The notes under the pieces: model-generated
Databases searched by the model: none
Told to the model about the DNA's origin: nothing
Seen by the model: the letters and a program-made list of their open reading frames with translations, nothing else
DNA from: Macrophomina tecta
Taxonomy: Eukaryota; Ascomycota; Dothideomycetes; Botryosphaeriales; Botryosphaeriaceae
Length of the DNA stretch: 64,000 bases
Direction of reading: 5' to 3'
NCBI GenBank assembly: GCA_024180945.1
Contig: JAKSGN010000007.1
Location: 1,922,001 to 1,986,000, forward strand
In this document: positions 52,260 through 63,349 of the stretch, one piece after another
Position numbering within the stretch: the stretch's first letter is position 1
How the letters are laid out: each line of letters starts with the position of its first letter
Translations under genes and position numbers: made by a program

Positions 52260-53132
52260 CCATGAGATTGCAAGTTATTGCCACCATCGGTCCACCGCTT
52301 TCGCGTCGAAAGCGTCACTTGCTCTGCACAGGCGAATTGACGTCATCGCGAGTGATCACATCGAATATGTATCATTGGAGAAGAAACAAAAAAAATGCTC
52401 TGTCCGGTTCTGAAACGCTGATGGAACCGAAACAAGGGTTTACCGGTACACGAACTTCAACTACAGTCGCAGTCGTTGAGCCGTCGGTGCGCCTTGAGCC
52501 AACTGGCACTGCTAACCCAAGGAAGAAAACGTCACAAGTAAAGAACAAGATCCCTAGCAAGAAAAATCGACAGTCCCAAAAACACGACATGGCAACCACA
52601 GAGCTCGCTCATTCTCGACGCCGACGCCCACTCCACTTTAATGTTCCAATGCTCCATGAGCCCTAATCACAAGAGACTCGATGCAAGAGAAGGAGGTTTG
52701 GAGGATGGACAAAACATATGAGAGGAGGCGTACAGTGAGTGGATAATGAGATTGGAAATGGGGAATCAAACAGGAGAAAAGGAGAAAGGAGTGAATGGTA
52801 TATAGTTACTAGAGGTTACGGCAGAAATCTTTGTTTCCTGGGTGGTCAGTCGTAGCAATGTCGTTATGTTGTGCTTTTCCTCTGTAGTCCAATCCATAAT
52901 GTGTCGCTTGCGCCTGTGAAAACACTCTCGACATTTCTTCAACTGGCACAAGCCAGAGGTCGAGTCCGCTCAAATTGTGTACAGGAGGTCAGGGCGTTCT
53001 TTCAGCCCATCTCTATCCAACGCTGGAATCCGTGAGCAAGCACAGGATGGTGTTTGCAGCGCGAAGAGCACTGAGGCTATTTGCGATGACACGGTTATAC
53101 GCGTAGGAGGCCGTTCAGCCAGGTGGTAGCTC
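52260..53132. other. Convergent intergenic region
   Basis: 0.87 kb. A 136-codon plus frame (52256-52666) is Lys/Arg/Ser/Thr-rich with no domain and starts at the stop of the NIF3 gene; taken as chance. Confidence 0.45.
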
Positions 53133-55429
53133 TCATCTGTCCAATGGCTTTTGCCATCCATTGATGTATGCCATAATGCTCAGCCCAAGAACAACAACAC
53201 CCACCATAGATGCATACGGTCCAACATGCGCAAGCTGCTCACCTCCCGGTGATTTGGTGACCAGCGCATGTGACCCATTGTCTTTGGACAAAATGTTCTG
53301 GTCGTGATGAACTGCTCGTCCATTCTGAACGATTGCCTCTCGGACACCTGCACTAGCGCCAAAGAGCTTGTCCGCGGCGCTTCCATTCTTGGACATTATA
53401 TCCTTGGAGCCATCAAAATCGACTACACGGTCTTGCGCCTGATCGATGTCTAAGGCGCCAGCTTGGCTCACTCGCGTATGATTGGCGTCCTGCTTGCGGA
53501 TACTTTCGATCATTTCCGCAAGAGTTTGACGATCCTTGGCACTTTCAGACTCCGCTTTCTCCGCACGTTGCTTGTATGATTCCATCTCGCTTCGCATTCT
53601 CTCCATTTCCGCAACCATGGATTCAATGCGTTGCTGAAGTTGCGAGGTGGAAACGTCCGTTTCCGCGGCTTGAGGAGGTTCAATGACAATCGTGTCTTCT
53701 GTTGTAGGTGCAAACGGCTCTTCAGAAGCGGTGTCGCTAATTCCGTTCGTGTGGATCTCGGTGTATTCTCCAGCCATATCTTTCTGCCTCTCCGATTCTA
53801 ATCGCTGGGCGCGCTCTTCGGCACTCTCTCGCGCAAGTCGTTCCTGTGCCAGCAGGTCTTCCAATTCTTTCAATCTCACACTCTGCACATCAAATTCTTT
53901 CTTGGCATTGTTGAGAGCTTCGACCAGGGTACTGATCTGCAGGTTAGTGTCACCTTTAGCGGTGTTGACATTAGGTGCCGACTTCGGCTTTTCAGTTTCG
54001 GAACGGCGTAAGGACGGCTGTGCCACATCTGGCTTCTCAGGAAGTGGCTGCGATGGCGGCGGAGCAGGCGGATCTGAGAAGCGTGCTTTGATGTCACTCT
54101 TCAACGGCGAATGCTTCGTCATCGGCGAAGACGTTTTGTTCGGTTCCTTCTTCGGATCGCTAGCCAAGAGAGATTCAATATACTGGCCCGTTCGCTGGAG
54201 CTCCTGTGATTGCTGTCGAGCTTGCTTCATTTCAGACTGTACATGGGTTAGCGGGTTTTTGCATGGGCTGTGACAAATTGACTCACGTTCAGCTTCTTCA
54301 CAATCTGCTCCATAGTGACCGGTTGCAGCCAGAAATTAGTATGACGCTGCTGAGCCATGCCAGTCATGTTACTGCCGGCCATACTCTGAGGCGCTGATCC
54401 AAGACGTCCATTGCTGGCCATAGAACCCTGGCTGCCGGTTCTGCCTCTCCCGGGCCCCATACCTTGGCCGAGGGGGGAAGCAAGGAGATTTCCATTTGCC
54501 GAAGGGTCGAGATCGCCGAAATTCAAGTCCAAAACATTGCTGTTCGGGTAAATTCCAGCATGTTCAACTTTGGCAGCAACCTTATGGTGGACAATAGTCT
54601 TTTGATCTTCGCTAACAATGTCAATGCCCAGCTCAAGCATGTCTTGTTCGCGTAGCTCATGAGCTTCCGAGTCGCGATTCTCCGGCGAAAGACGGGTTCC
54701 ATTGACGAAAGTGCCGTTGGAAGACTTGACGTCACGAATCCAGATCTTGCCCGAGCGATCGGCCCATATTTCTGCATGCTGCCTCGAAAGAACTTTGGAA
54801 TCGAAATATCCGTTCAACGGGGTGGGAATAGTCTTGTTGTTTGTCTGACGGCCGATCCGCAGAACCTCTGGGAAGTAGGGTACAGTAATGGTCTTGCGCT
54901 CGAAGGTTCCATTCAGCGGGACAAGGTGAAGGATGGCAGGCGGGTCGTTCTGGCCCTGGCCACGAGCAGCGCCATTCTGCTGTGTCTGGGCGGCTTGGCC
55001 GTGCTCAGAGGGTAGCATGGAGGAAGGGGTGTGGAGGGCGGAAATGGCGGAGGCGGCTGAGGGACCGGACGAGGACGATGCGATGGACTGCGGACGGGCG
55101 GTGGAGAGACCAGCGATGGGTTCAGCTTTAGACGAGGGCCATATCCCGCGGGCAGGCTTCTTGCGCGAGCCCCAGGCGTTCGGATCCTGGGGCGGGGGCT
55201 GCTGTATACCGTTGGGCTGGGCCGACGACGATGCGATGGTGGAGGTCGACGAGGTGGAAGAGATGGAGGACGAGGAGTTTGATCGCTGGGCGCTCTTGCG
55301 TTGGGGCATAAACATTCTGGAGACGTCGTCGGCGCTCATGGAATTCAGGCCGGCGGGAGCGGCATTAGGAGCGCTCCATCCCGTTCTGGCGTTCGGCTGG
55401 AAATTCAAGGGAGGAGCGACAGCCGTCAT
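53133..55429 (-). CDS. FHA-domain, coiled-coil, tail-anchored protein (Far9/Vps64/SLMAP type, STRIPAK)
   Basis: Exons 54287-55429 and 53133-54236 (GTGAGT..TACAG, phase 0), 748 residues. The FHA domain lies at about 175-290: LRIGRQTNNKT, SRQHAEIWADRSGKIWIRD, SSNGTFVNGTRLSPEN; the Arg, Ser-x-x-His and Asn-Gly residues that bind phosphothreonine are present. A linker follows, then a coiled coil from about 485 to 630. The C-terminus is a single span (ASMVGVVVLGLSIMAYINGW) with a few residues after it, a tail anchor in ER or nuclear envelope. This order matches yeast Far9/Far10, animal SLMAP and Sordaria PRO45, which hold the STRIPAK phosphatase-kinase complex on membranes and control hyphal fusion and fruiting-body development. 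Confidence 0.9.
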
Positions 55430-56397
55430 CCCGAGCAGGGAGGGTATGGAGCGTGCTCAAAGAGGGTCGCCTTCAGCGCTTGTCTTCCGCTACGGGGCGC
55501 GCAGGCAATTGGCTCTCGGGCGCGTCCTGGGAGACGGGCGGGACCCTCAGAGCAGCGAGAGCGGGCGGAGGGCGAGGCGAGCGAGAGGAGAGGGCATCAA
55601 AAGGGCGTGCGAGCGAGAGGCGGCTCTATGAGGGTTGGGGTCGAGTCGTGAGGTGAGGTCTGTCGTGTGCTGGCCCGTGTGCCAGACGAACGTGCGACGC
55701 CAGGCCGATTTCAGGGCTGCGTTGCTCCGAGAGGGCTGCCGCAGCAACAGAGGGCAACGGCTCGTGGGCGGAGTCTTGGAGGGGTGGAAGCGCAGAAGCG
55801 GCAAGCGTCGGCTCGGGGGCGCGATGGTGATACGGGGGCGTTTGTGACGACGAGCAGTCTGGAGAGAAGCAGAGAGGTGTCGAGTGTCAAACCGGCGCTC
55901 CTTGTCCGGCGAGGCGCTCACTGGCGCTTCGCTAAGCAAGAAGCGCAATGCGCTGCAACAGCGCCGCAGATCACAGCAAATCGCAGCCCGTCCGCGCGCG
56001 TGAGCCTGGTCTTGCGCTCCACGCCCTGCGTGCCAGCGGCGGTGCCGGTGCCGCTGTGTTTTGCTACGTGTACCGCCTGCCCGCCAGAGATGCGTGCCTT
56101 GCGCTGCGCTCCTGGTTGCATTCCGCATGCTCGCCGCGCCCGCCTGCGCAGCTTGGATCACGTGCATGGCGCATGACTCGTCGATGCTCTAACTGTGTCG
56201 TCGGCGGCGACAGCCGAGCTCTGGCCTGGAGCCCGGCGGTGCGTGGCGGCAAATGGTGTGAGCTCCATTCGCTCGCGCGTTCTCCACCACGCCGCGAGCT
56301 TCAGAGACTGTCTGCTCACCACGACGCGGCTGCTGCCCGGCTTCATTCACTCTCCGTCTCCGCCAGCTCGCTTCATTCGTGCGGTCTCAACAGCATC
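55430..56397. promoter_or_regulatory. Divergent GC-rich promoter region, FHA protein and Mgr2
   Basis: 0.97 kb between opposite starts, GC-rich with overlapping Arg/Ala-rich frames on both strands (up to 206 codons) that have no domain. No element recognised. Confidence 0.45.
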
Positions 56398-56960
56398 ATG
56401 CCTGTTCCCGTCGGCGCCGTTCCTGGAGGCCCGCATGGCCCGTCGACCTTCGACAAGCGTGCGCTCGTCTGTTCTTGCGCTCTGCCCGTTCTCTGCTAAC
56501 ACTTCGCCAGTCAAGATGGGCGCAATGATGGGCGGCTGTACGTGCTGTCATCCTCTCCTCCTTTGAGCCAGCTCTTACACGTTATATCGCAGCTGTCGGC
56601 CTCATCATCGGCTTCATTTTTGGTGCGTCGCCCGCTTGAGAGGAATGTCTCTCCATACACCTTGTCTAACGCCCCGTATAGGAGCTACCAACATCATTCG
56701 CTTTGGTCCCGGGCCCAATGGTATGCTGAGGACGCTCGGCCAATACATGGTGGGCTCCGCAGCAACCTTCGGGTACGTAGCAATGCCAACTGCGGGGATT
56801 GTGTGCTAACCGGCTCAGCTTCTTCATGTCCATCGGCACCACCATCCGTACCGACAGTGAACGTCAGGTCGCCGAAGCATTCGCTCGCGCTCGCAGACAG
56901 CCTGTCGTTCTTGCGCGCTACACCCGGGTTCAACAGGAAATCCTCGACAAGCGCGCTTGA
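56398..56960 (+). CDS. MGR2: Mgr2/ROMO1-family protein of the TIM23 translocase
   Basis: Five exons: 56398-56458, 56511-56537, 56593-56622, 56682-56772 and 56819-56960, giving 116 residues. Exons 2 and 3 are micro-exons of 27 and 30 nt. The joined protein has the Mgr2 signature: FDKLKMGAMMGGSVGLIIGF, then a gap region with RFGPGPNGMLRTLGQYMVGS, and FFMSIGTTIRTD, forming a two-helix hairpin rich in Gly (GxxxG motifs). It ends in a charged helix. Mgr2 sits in the mitochondrial inner membrane and couples Tim21 to TIM23, gating lateral release of preproteins. All four junctions keep frame, and the length matches the family. Confidence 0.9.
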
Positions 56961-57483
56961 GCATTTAAAATGCATGGCATCAGCACACACATGTTGGGCG
57001 CACATTTGGGGGATAAATTGTACTATACTTCGGGTCAAGGCGTCGGCTGTATGTACATATATTCCTCCCTTCTTTATACCCGCGCCTTGTGGTCACGGTG
57101 CGTTTTCCCGCTTCGGCAATCGCCAGCTCCTTGTGGCAGTCGATTGCGGATATCAGAGCGCGAAATCAAGAACAGAAAAAGGACAAATTTGATATCAAAA
57201 CGGCATCATCGCTGAGAGCTGGATTCATGCAATCTTGGCCAAGTTGTTACTCCATCGTTTCGGCTGAGGGAAGACTGAACTTGCTGCATGTTTGACCAGT
57301 TATTACAGGCTACCGCATTAGCGGACAACAACCACGCGTATGACTTGCTGAGTCCAGGGAAAGCCTGTTGGGTGCAAGTGCTTGCATCCCCGTGTGGCTC
57401 GATACCATATCAGATCGGCTTCCAGGGTATGGCAACAATCCAAGCAGCTCTTCTTGGCTTGAACTTCGCGTGGCGATAACCCA
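56961..57483. other. Convergent intergenic region
   Basis: Half a kilobase between the Mgr2 stop and a minus-strand stop; nothing recognised. Confidence 0.5.
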
Positions 57484-58133
57484 TCAGTCTGACCTAGTGT
57501 TCCTGTTACGCACAATGATTCCACCTCCCAATCTGTTTCCCGCCCCGAGATCCGGCCAGCCCTTGGCCGCTTTTTCCTTCCTGGGTCTAAACGAGTTCAA
57601 CATATCAACAGCATCTTCTTCATCACCACCTAAACCATCCGAATCCTCGGAATCGGAACCCTTGCGGTTTCTTGTAGGGGGAGAACATCTGACCGGTGTT
57701 TCCGCGTCGTCCGAAAAGCGAGCACCCGCATCTGCCAACTCCGAGTCCACTTCCGCACTAGCATTAGAAGCCGCTTGGTCCTTAAAGCGAGTGTTTGACT
57801 GTGCAGCATTCTTCGACCCAGTGACCTTTTGAGGAAGCTTGGACGGGCGCGAGACGGGCGCCTTAGTAAAGTTGTTGATAGACATCGTATGAGGCTTGCG
57901 CTCGGGGCGAGCTGGCGCAGAGGTTAGTCTCCGTAGATGAGCGTGTTGGAATGAGTGGACACCATACCTTCAGGCTCTCCCCTCAACTCTGCGCGCATCT
58001 TCCGAATAAAGGTGTCAAGATTGGTTCCGCTCTCCTCCGCTACCCACATGGCCCTCCATTCCTGCCGCTCTCTCTCCGTCACGGGCGAGCGCTCGTCGTT
58101 CTTGCGCTTGCTCGTTTCGGGCGCAGGAGACAT
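57484..58133 (-). CDS. Charged, probably disordered protein of unknown function
   Basis: Exons 57968-58133 and 57484-57911 (GTATGG..GCCAG, phase 1), at least 197 residues. The N-terminal part has RERQEWRAMWVAEESGTNLD and FIRKMRAELRGE, a helical segment that looks conserved; the rest is Ser/Asp/Lys-rich with SDSEDSDGLGGDEEDAVDML. The frame is open and coding-like for 20 codons before the ATG at 58133 (SPSVADDEHAERASSAD), so the true start may lie in an upstream exon within 58150-58600. No named family recognised. Confidence 0.6.
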
Positions 58134-59153
58134 GTCAGCGGAGGAAGCGCGCTCGGCGTGTTCGTCGTCCGCAACTGAGGGGCTTTCTGCCTGGTCGCTG
58201 CCGTTTTGGGCCTCTTATATTGTTCTAGGGTGGCCTCAGACGTGCGCCGTTCGTGTCGGAATCTCCACGGGATGCGCGGCCGGATTAGTGCCTTCTTGGG
58301 GATCGTGGATGTGATTTGCGCTTTCAGTATGTCGGCCTACCAGCGCACTTCTGCTTCGATGGTGAACGTGGGCGCGCTCTTAAGAGACCTCTGGGTGGAT
58401 ATTGTTGTTGCGAGGCTCATGAACTGCTTCGGAGAGGCGCTTGTTGTCCAGTGCGAACTGTTCGATGCTCTCCAACGTCTTATTGAGATGACTGTCACGC
58501 ACCGCTCCAGGAGTCTTTATGAAGGGTGGGTAGTGCTTTCGGTGTTGGGGAGAGCCTCTATATTGCAGATGGACGGAGAGGAGAGGAAAGAATAGGAGTG
58601 ACAAGCTGTTAACCAATAGTGACTCTACGATGATCGATTGCTTGGGGTCATTTCACTGGCCGAGAGCAAATTGCTCTCTAGGCGTGGATGTTAATTGTAG
58701 CCGGTCTGCGGGTCCGCACTGAAGCATTCACGAGCACCTTTTCCCGAGTAAGACATGGATCTGATCTCTAGACGCAGCAGACTACCGCTACGGTGACAGA
58801 GAGGGTCCAGCTGTAGCTGCTTGTAGCTGCAAATTCCATCATTGCCACCCCTCCCGCGCAGCAGAATTACGCCGAGCTACAACAATTACTGACACCAGTG
58901 TAATCGGGTCCACTAAACCTTACATTCGGGTAGCCGCTTCAATTCTGCGCGGATGATTACGATATGACGTTCAGGATGTTTGTACTCGAATGTTCCGGCC
59001 TGCACGTCACCTACTGCTCTCGTCTTCGACTACCTTCATGCGAATTGAAATGAATTTTGCATTTAAGAAGAATAATGGTAGCTATTTTGGGTATCTTTCA
59101 TCGCTTCCGGGTTCGCCAGGCGTCAACACCGAATTAGAGACTACAATGAAACC
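58134..59153. other. Region with possible 5' exons, then intergenic
   Basis: 58150-58600 minus strand holds coding-like pieces (for example TLESIEQFALDNKRLSEAVHE near 58470), possibly earlier exons of the charged protein. 58620-59153 shows nothing recognisable. Confidence 0.4.
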
Positions 59154-60086
59154 TCACTCCGCCTTCTTCGCTTGCTCCCTCAGGTTGGGGGCAGTGGTAT
59201 TGTTCTGCTCCATATCGGCAGCCCAAAGAGCAGCACCAACGGTGTTGGTGAAGGAGAAGAACAAACCCGCCACAGGAATCAACTCAAGTAGGACGGCTGG
59301 GATGCCAAAGCTATTGAACATGTGAGGAAAGGCGGATAATTGACGTAGTTCGAGGGACTTACCTAGTGTATGCCGCTTGCCTCTTCTCCACGAAGTCTTC
59401 CTTCTGATGAGAGTTCATGCCCTTGAGCTGGAAATACCTGGCGTGTGCAGCAGGACCAGCCTTGCGGCCGCGGAGGACAACGAACATGATGGTACCGACG
59501 ACGGGGATGAAGTTGAGGGGCAGGTAGATGAGGTACTGGATGATAGCCTTGGGTGTGAAGCGCGCAAAAGGCTTCTTAAGCATCTTGCCCAGCTTGTTGA
59601 TAGGGTCATTCCCGGGCTTGAGTTGGCGGCCTTCGGAGACGATGGAGGTCATTCCACGTGATAGGAGCGTCTGGCAAGAGTTTGAGAAGAGCGGCTTTGA
59701 CACGCACGGGGGTTACTCACGCCGTCGAAGGTGTCAATGAGAGCGTCCTCAATGAAAAAGGTACGGCTCAGCAGGTTTGAGATAGTAGAGCTCTCGCTAA
59801 GCACCAGCAGAATGGTTGACAGGGCGGCCAGCGGGCCGTTGAAGATTGCGAGAATGGCAGCTTGGGGCAGGTAGGTGAAGAAGAACATGAAAGTCGTGAC
59901 GCCGATGCCAGTACTGATAACCGGAGCAAGCTTGGACATCAACGGCTTCCAGAGGCTACGGTGGGAGAGGAAGTAGAAAAGGCCCTTGATAGGGTAGATG
60001 TAGGTTCCGGAGTTGACAGCCTGGAGAGCAAGCGAGCGCACGCGCTCGACTTCCTCCTTTGCGGTTTCCTTGACTTTGGCCGACAT
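59154..60086 (-). CDS. EI24-domain/outer spore wall (Rrt8/Lds-like) membrane protein
   Basis: Exons 59721-60086, 59363-59670 and 59154-59310 (introns GTGAGT..GCCAG and GTAAGT..AATAG), 276 residues. Four to five hydrophobic segments: IYPIKGLFYFLSHRSLW, VTTFMFFFTYLPQAAILAIF, LAALSTILLVLSES, LIYLPLNFIPVVGTIMFVV, and LLELIPVAGLFFSFTNTVGA. The pattern of YIPIKG start, FFIEDALIDTFDG, paired re-entrant hydrophobics with P-x-x-G and a final FSFTNTVGAALWA is that of the fungal branch of the EI24 family, which includes yeast Rrt8, Lds1 and Lds2 of lipid droplets and outer spore wall. An in-frame ATG 28 codons upstream (60170) exists; the MSAKVKETAKEE start is preferred. Confidence 0.78.
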
Positions 60087-61777
60087 CCTTGCGTTGTGTA
60101 TTGGGATGTTTCGCTGGCTTTGGGGGATGGTTTGGTTCTGTTGCAGAGCGAAGCGGCAAGTTGGAGGCATATAATCGAAATAAGGTCGGGAGGTGACGTT
60201 GGTTTGATGGCGCGCGCTTGCACTACGTCATCGTGACCCTCCGCGCGCCTGCTTCTGCATCTGCTACAAATTCCTAGCTCACTATCCTCCAAACACAAGC
60301 GCTACCGACGTAATTCAGCTGTCGGCGCTCTGCCATCCCGCCTGTAGTTCTTGCGTAAGCGAGTAGCCCGTCTGACGATGGGGCGAGCTCTTGGGGTGGG
60401 ACGCGTGCCCGAGCGACGGCCAGAATGGACGCCCATCGGGCCTCTTCTCGAGATTACTTTTTCCGTCACTCTCTAGTCCTGACCACCAGGCCACAGCCAA
60501 TTGTTGGCTTCTTGTCGTTGAATAGCTTTCGTCTGGTTTATTGCTGTCCGGAAAGACGGACCCTGAAGTCGCTAGCTCCCGTGACCTCACCTGAAGTGGT
60601 GCCAGGGGGTTGCGCTTGACATTCTGTTCTGAAGATTGCGAGATGATGGCTTCTCCGACCCTCTGGACGGCTGTGCCACAGTACAGCTACTGAGGGTGAA
60701 CGAGATCCCGGTTCTTTTAGCGCCACGTGCGGGAGAGCCGAATGCTTGGGATGAACTACCCTTAAAATGAGTGCCTGCAGAGTCCAAATGATCCGCCGGC
60801 TTCAGTTTCAAGCCACTCGGTGGCCGATGGTTTGAGCACAGGGGCTTGGAGTTGTTGATTCGCGCAGGCGGCCCGACCAAAACCTTGTCCTTGACATCCG
60901 TCTATTGGAACAACCCAGCAAATCCACCACCATGGGTGCTTACTCGCGCACTTCGATCCGCCATTTCCGCCCTTGATGTTGCTTGCCATCTTTCGATCCT
61001 TCTCCCGTCGCATATATTGCAAGGAAACCAGCATCGAGCACGGGGCGCGAATCATGCCATCACCTTATCCATTGGATGGTTCGGATTCATCTCTTTCGAA
61101 AGCCAGGGCCACGCGTATTCGATTGCTGTTTCAAGATAGTGCCTCTGCGCTGCGCTAGGCAGGCCCGGGCCCCGGCCTCCACCCGTCTTCCGCTCTCGCT
61201 TCATGTGCACGCAGTTTGAGCTTATTCTCCAACAAGCTGCCAATGGCTTCCAGCGTTATTCCCGGCCGCCTCCTCAGCTGCTCGGTCCGTGTCTTACACC
61301 CTGTACTATCTGTTAGGAACCCTGGCTGTTGGGTTGCTGCTGCTGCTCTAGCTGCTTCAATGGGATCATTTCCCCACCTCTTTAACCTTTCGCTCCTTTC
61401 CTGTCCCAGCACCAAGCATGGCGGCCATGGCTGCGCTTCCCGGCTGCGGAGGGAATTGCGGGCCCCAAAAAGTCCCCGCTCTGTAACCCATCGGCGCGTT
61501 TGCGTGAATGCTGAAACCCTCTGCAAAACAGGACTGTCTCTCGCTGTGTCGCTTCTTTGCGCATCATCACAGTTTGCAAAGAAACCGCCGCGCTCCATCA
61601 CCTCGTTTCGACCCACCAGACAAATTTCCCAAAGACCATGCTGGTGTGGGGCCATCCGTGTATGAGACATCACAACGTTCAGGAGTAACATCTTCGCACT
61701 CGGGTCCAATTCCTCGCACGGTTCTGGTACCATTAGTAGGCGGTTGCTCCTATCACGCATCTAGGGTACGGCCGATC
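60087..61777. other. Divergent intergenic region, 1.7 kb
   Basis: Between two opposite starts. Open frames up to 201 codons (61155-61760, minus) have no domain and no better composition than their opposite-strand shadows. Nothing recognised apart from promoter space. Confidence 0.4.
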
Positions 61778-63349
61778 ATGTTTGCCACTTTACTCTCTCC
61801 TCATTTCGAGCTCGAGCCTGTCACCCAGGATGACATGATTTTGGCCAGCCTGACGTGGGGCTTTACACTGGGGTTTGGGTTTCTCACAGCATGGACGGCG
61901 ATCAAGCAGTCATATCAGGCCTACAGCAAACACGGTTGGCGGAAGCTGAACAATCCGTATATCTGGATGATCTGGTTGGAGATTGCTGTTTGTCTTTCAT
62001 TCAGTATTATATGCTGGATGTACTTACGCGGTGTCATTCCTCCCAGCTTTGCCTTTTATTTTTGCATCCGTATGTCCCCCTCATATCTTCTCTTATGGCC
62101 ACGCTAACTGTCTCCTCAAGTTACCACTTGGGCGCTTCAGGTATCTTGCTCATCCTTCTCAACAACGAACTAATCTCACCGTTTCAGGTCCAGTTCCTCC
62201 TTCAGATTATAATCAACCGCGTCTCCGTCCTGCTAGTCAACCGGAAGAAAGCGTACCGCATCAAGGTCGGTGTGGCAATCCTCATTACGGCCGTAAACAT
62301 CAGTGTGTATTGCATTTGGGTTTGTCAATGTCCTCTCAAGGAGTTACACGCGCTGATTCTTCCCAGATTCCGGCTCGTTTACAAGTATCGAAGGCTTACA
62401 TCCACCTCAATGACATCTGGGACCGGATTGAGAAAGTCATTTACTTGATTGTCGACGCCTGTTTGAATCGCTACTTCATTAAAGTCGTGCAAGACAGGCT
62501 GGTAAGACAAGGTTTTAAGAAATACGAATCCGTGGTGAAATTCAACTTATACATCATCGGATTTTCGCTGAGCATGGATGTATTGATAATCAGTGAGTCT
62601 GCGTTTTTTTCTCGTTGATACCCTCTGCTGACGGCTTGAGCAGGCATGATGTCTTTGTCAAACTCGTTCGTGTAGGTCGAACCAAGAGACTGACGTGTCT
62701 TCAAGCTCTAACTTCTTGCAGTTACATGCAATTTCACCCTCTCGCGTACATCGTCAAGCTCAACATTGAGATGAGCATGGCAGATCTCATTGCAAGAGTC
62801 ACGCGATCCCAATCGATAGACCGCAGAATAAACAACCGCAACCGTCATCTTCACTACTCCACCACGGCGTACTCTATTTCTGACAGGGTCGATAAACCGC
62901 AACCAGTTGCGCTGAAGTCGACAGGTTCCACGAGGATCAGCTCGACCGGGGTATCATCACGCTATGTGAGGGCACGTCCCACCAGCCCGGATGGAGATGC
63001 CCTCGAGTTACAAGATATCGGAAGCTTGGAGCAACAGAATAGTCACGGAGATATTAGTGAGGATATTGAAGATGAAGATGAAGATGGGAGAGCGCCCTCG
63101 CCGCCGCCGAACAGAATCATGGTCAACAGGACGCAAGAGTTTCAGGTCAGGATAGAGGGCGTGTCCTTATCTGACAACTCTCTCGCAACAAGAGCCGTTG
63201 TGGCAGGGTTCGAAGGTTATGATAGGCGCCGGAAGGAAGAAGATGAGAGACCTTTGAGAAAAGAAGAGCCATCGATCCCAGAAGCCCCATCGAATGACCA
63301 GCAAAAATACGGAGTCTCGACGCGTGTGTGGGGTCCTCTTGGAAGTTAG
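61778..63349 (+). CDS. Multi-pass integral membrane protein of a fungal family (unknown function), with micro-exons
   Basis: Six exons: 61778-62069, 62121-62140 (20 nt), 62188-62319, 62367-62592, 62644-62671 (28 nt) and 62722-63349, giving 441 residues. Every junction is GT..AG and in frame. About seven hydrophobic spans: MILASLTWGFTLGFGFLTAW, YIWMIWLEIAVCLSFSIICW, FAFYFCILTTWALQVQFLL, VGVAILITAVNISVYCIW, VIYLIVDACLNRYFIKVV, FNLYIIGFSLSMDVLIISMM, FVYMQFHPLAYIVKLNIEMS. The FHPLAYIVKLNIEMSMADLI end of the last span is a motif of a widespread Pezizomycotina membrane family without known role; a rhodopsin-like topology is possible. The last 170 residues are a cytosolic Ser/Asp/Glu-rich tail. Confidence 0.8.
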
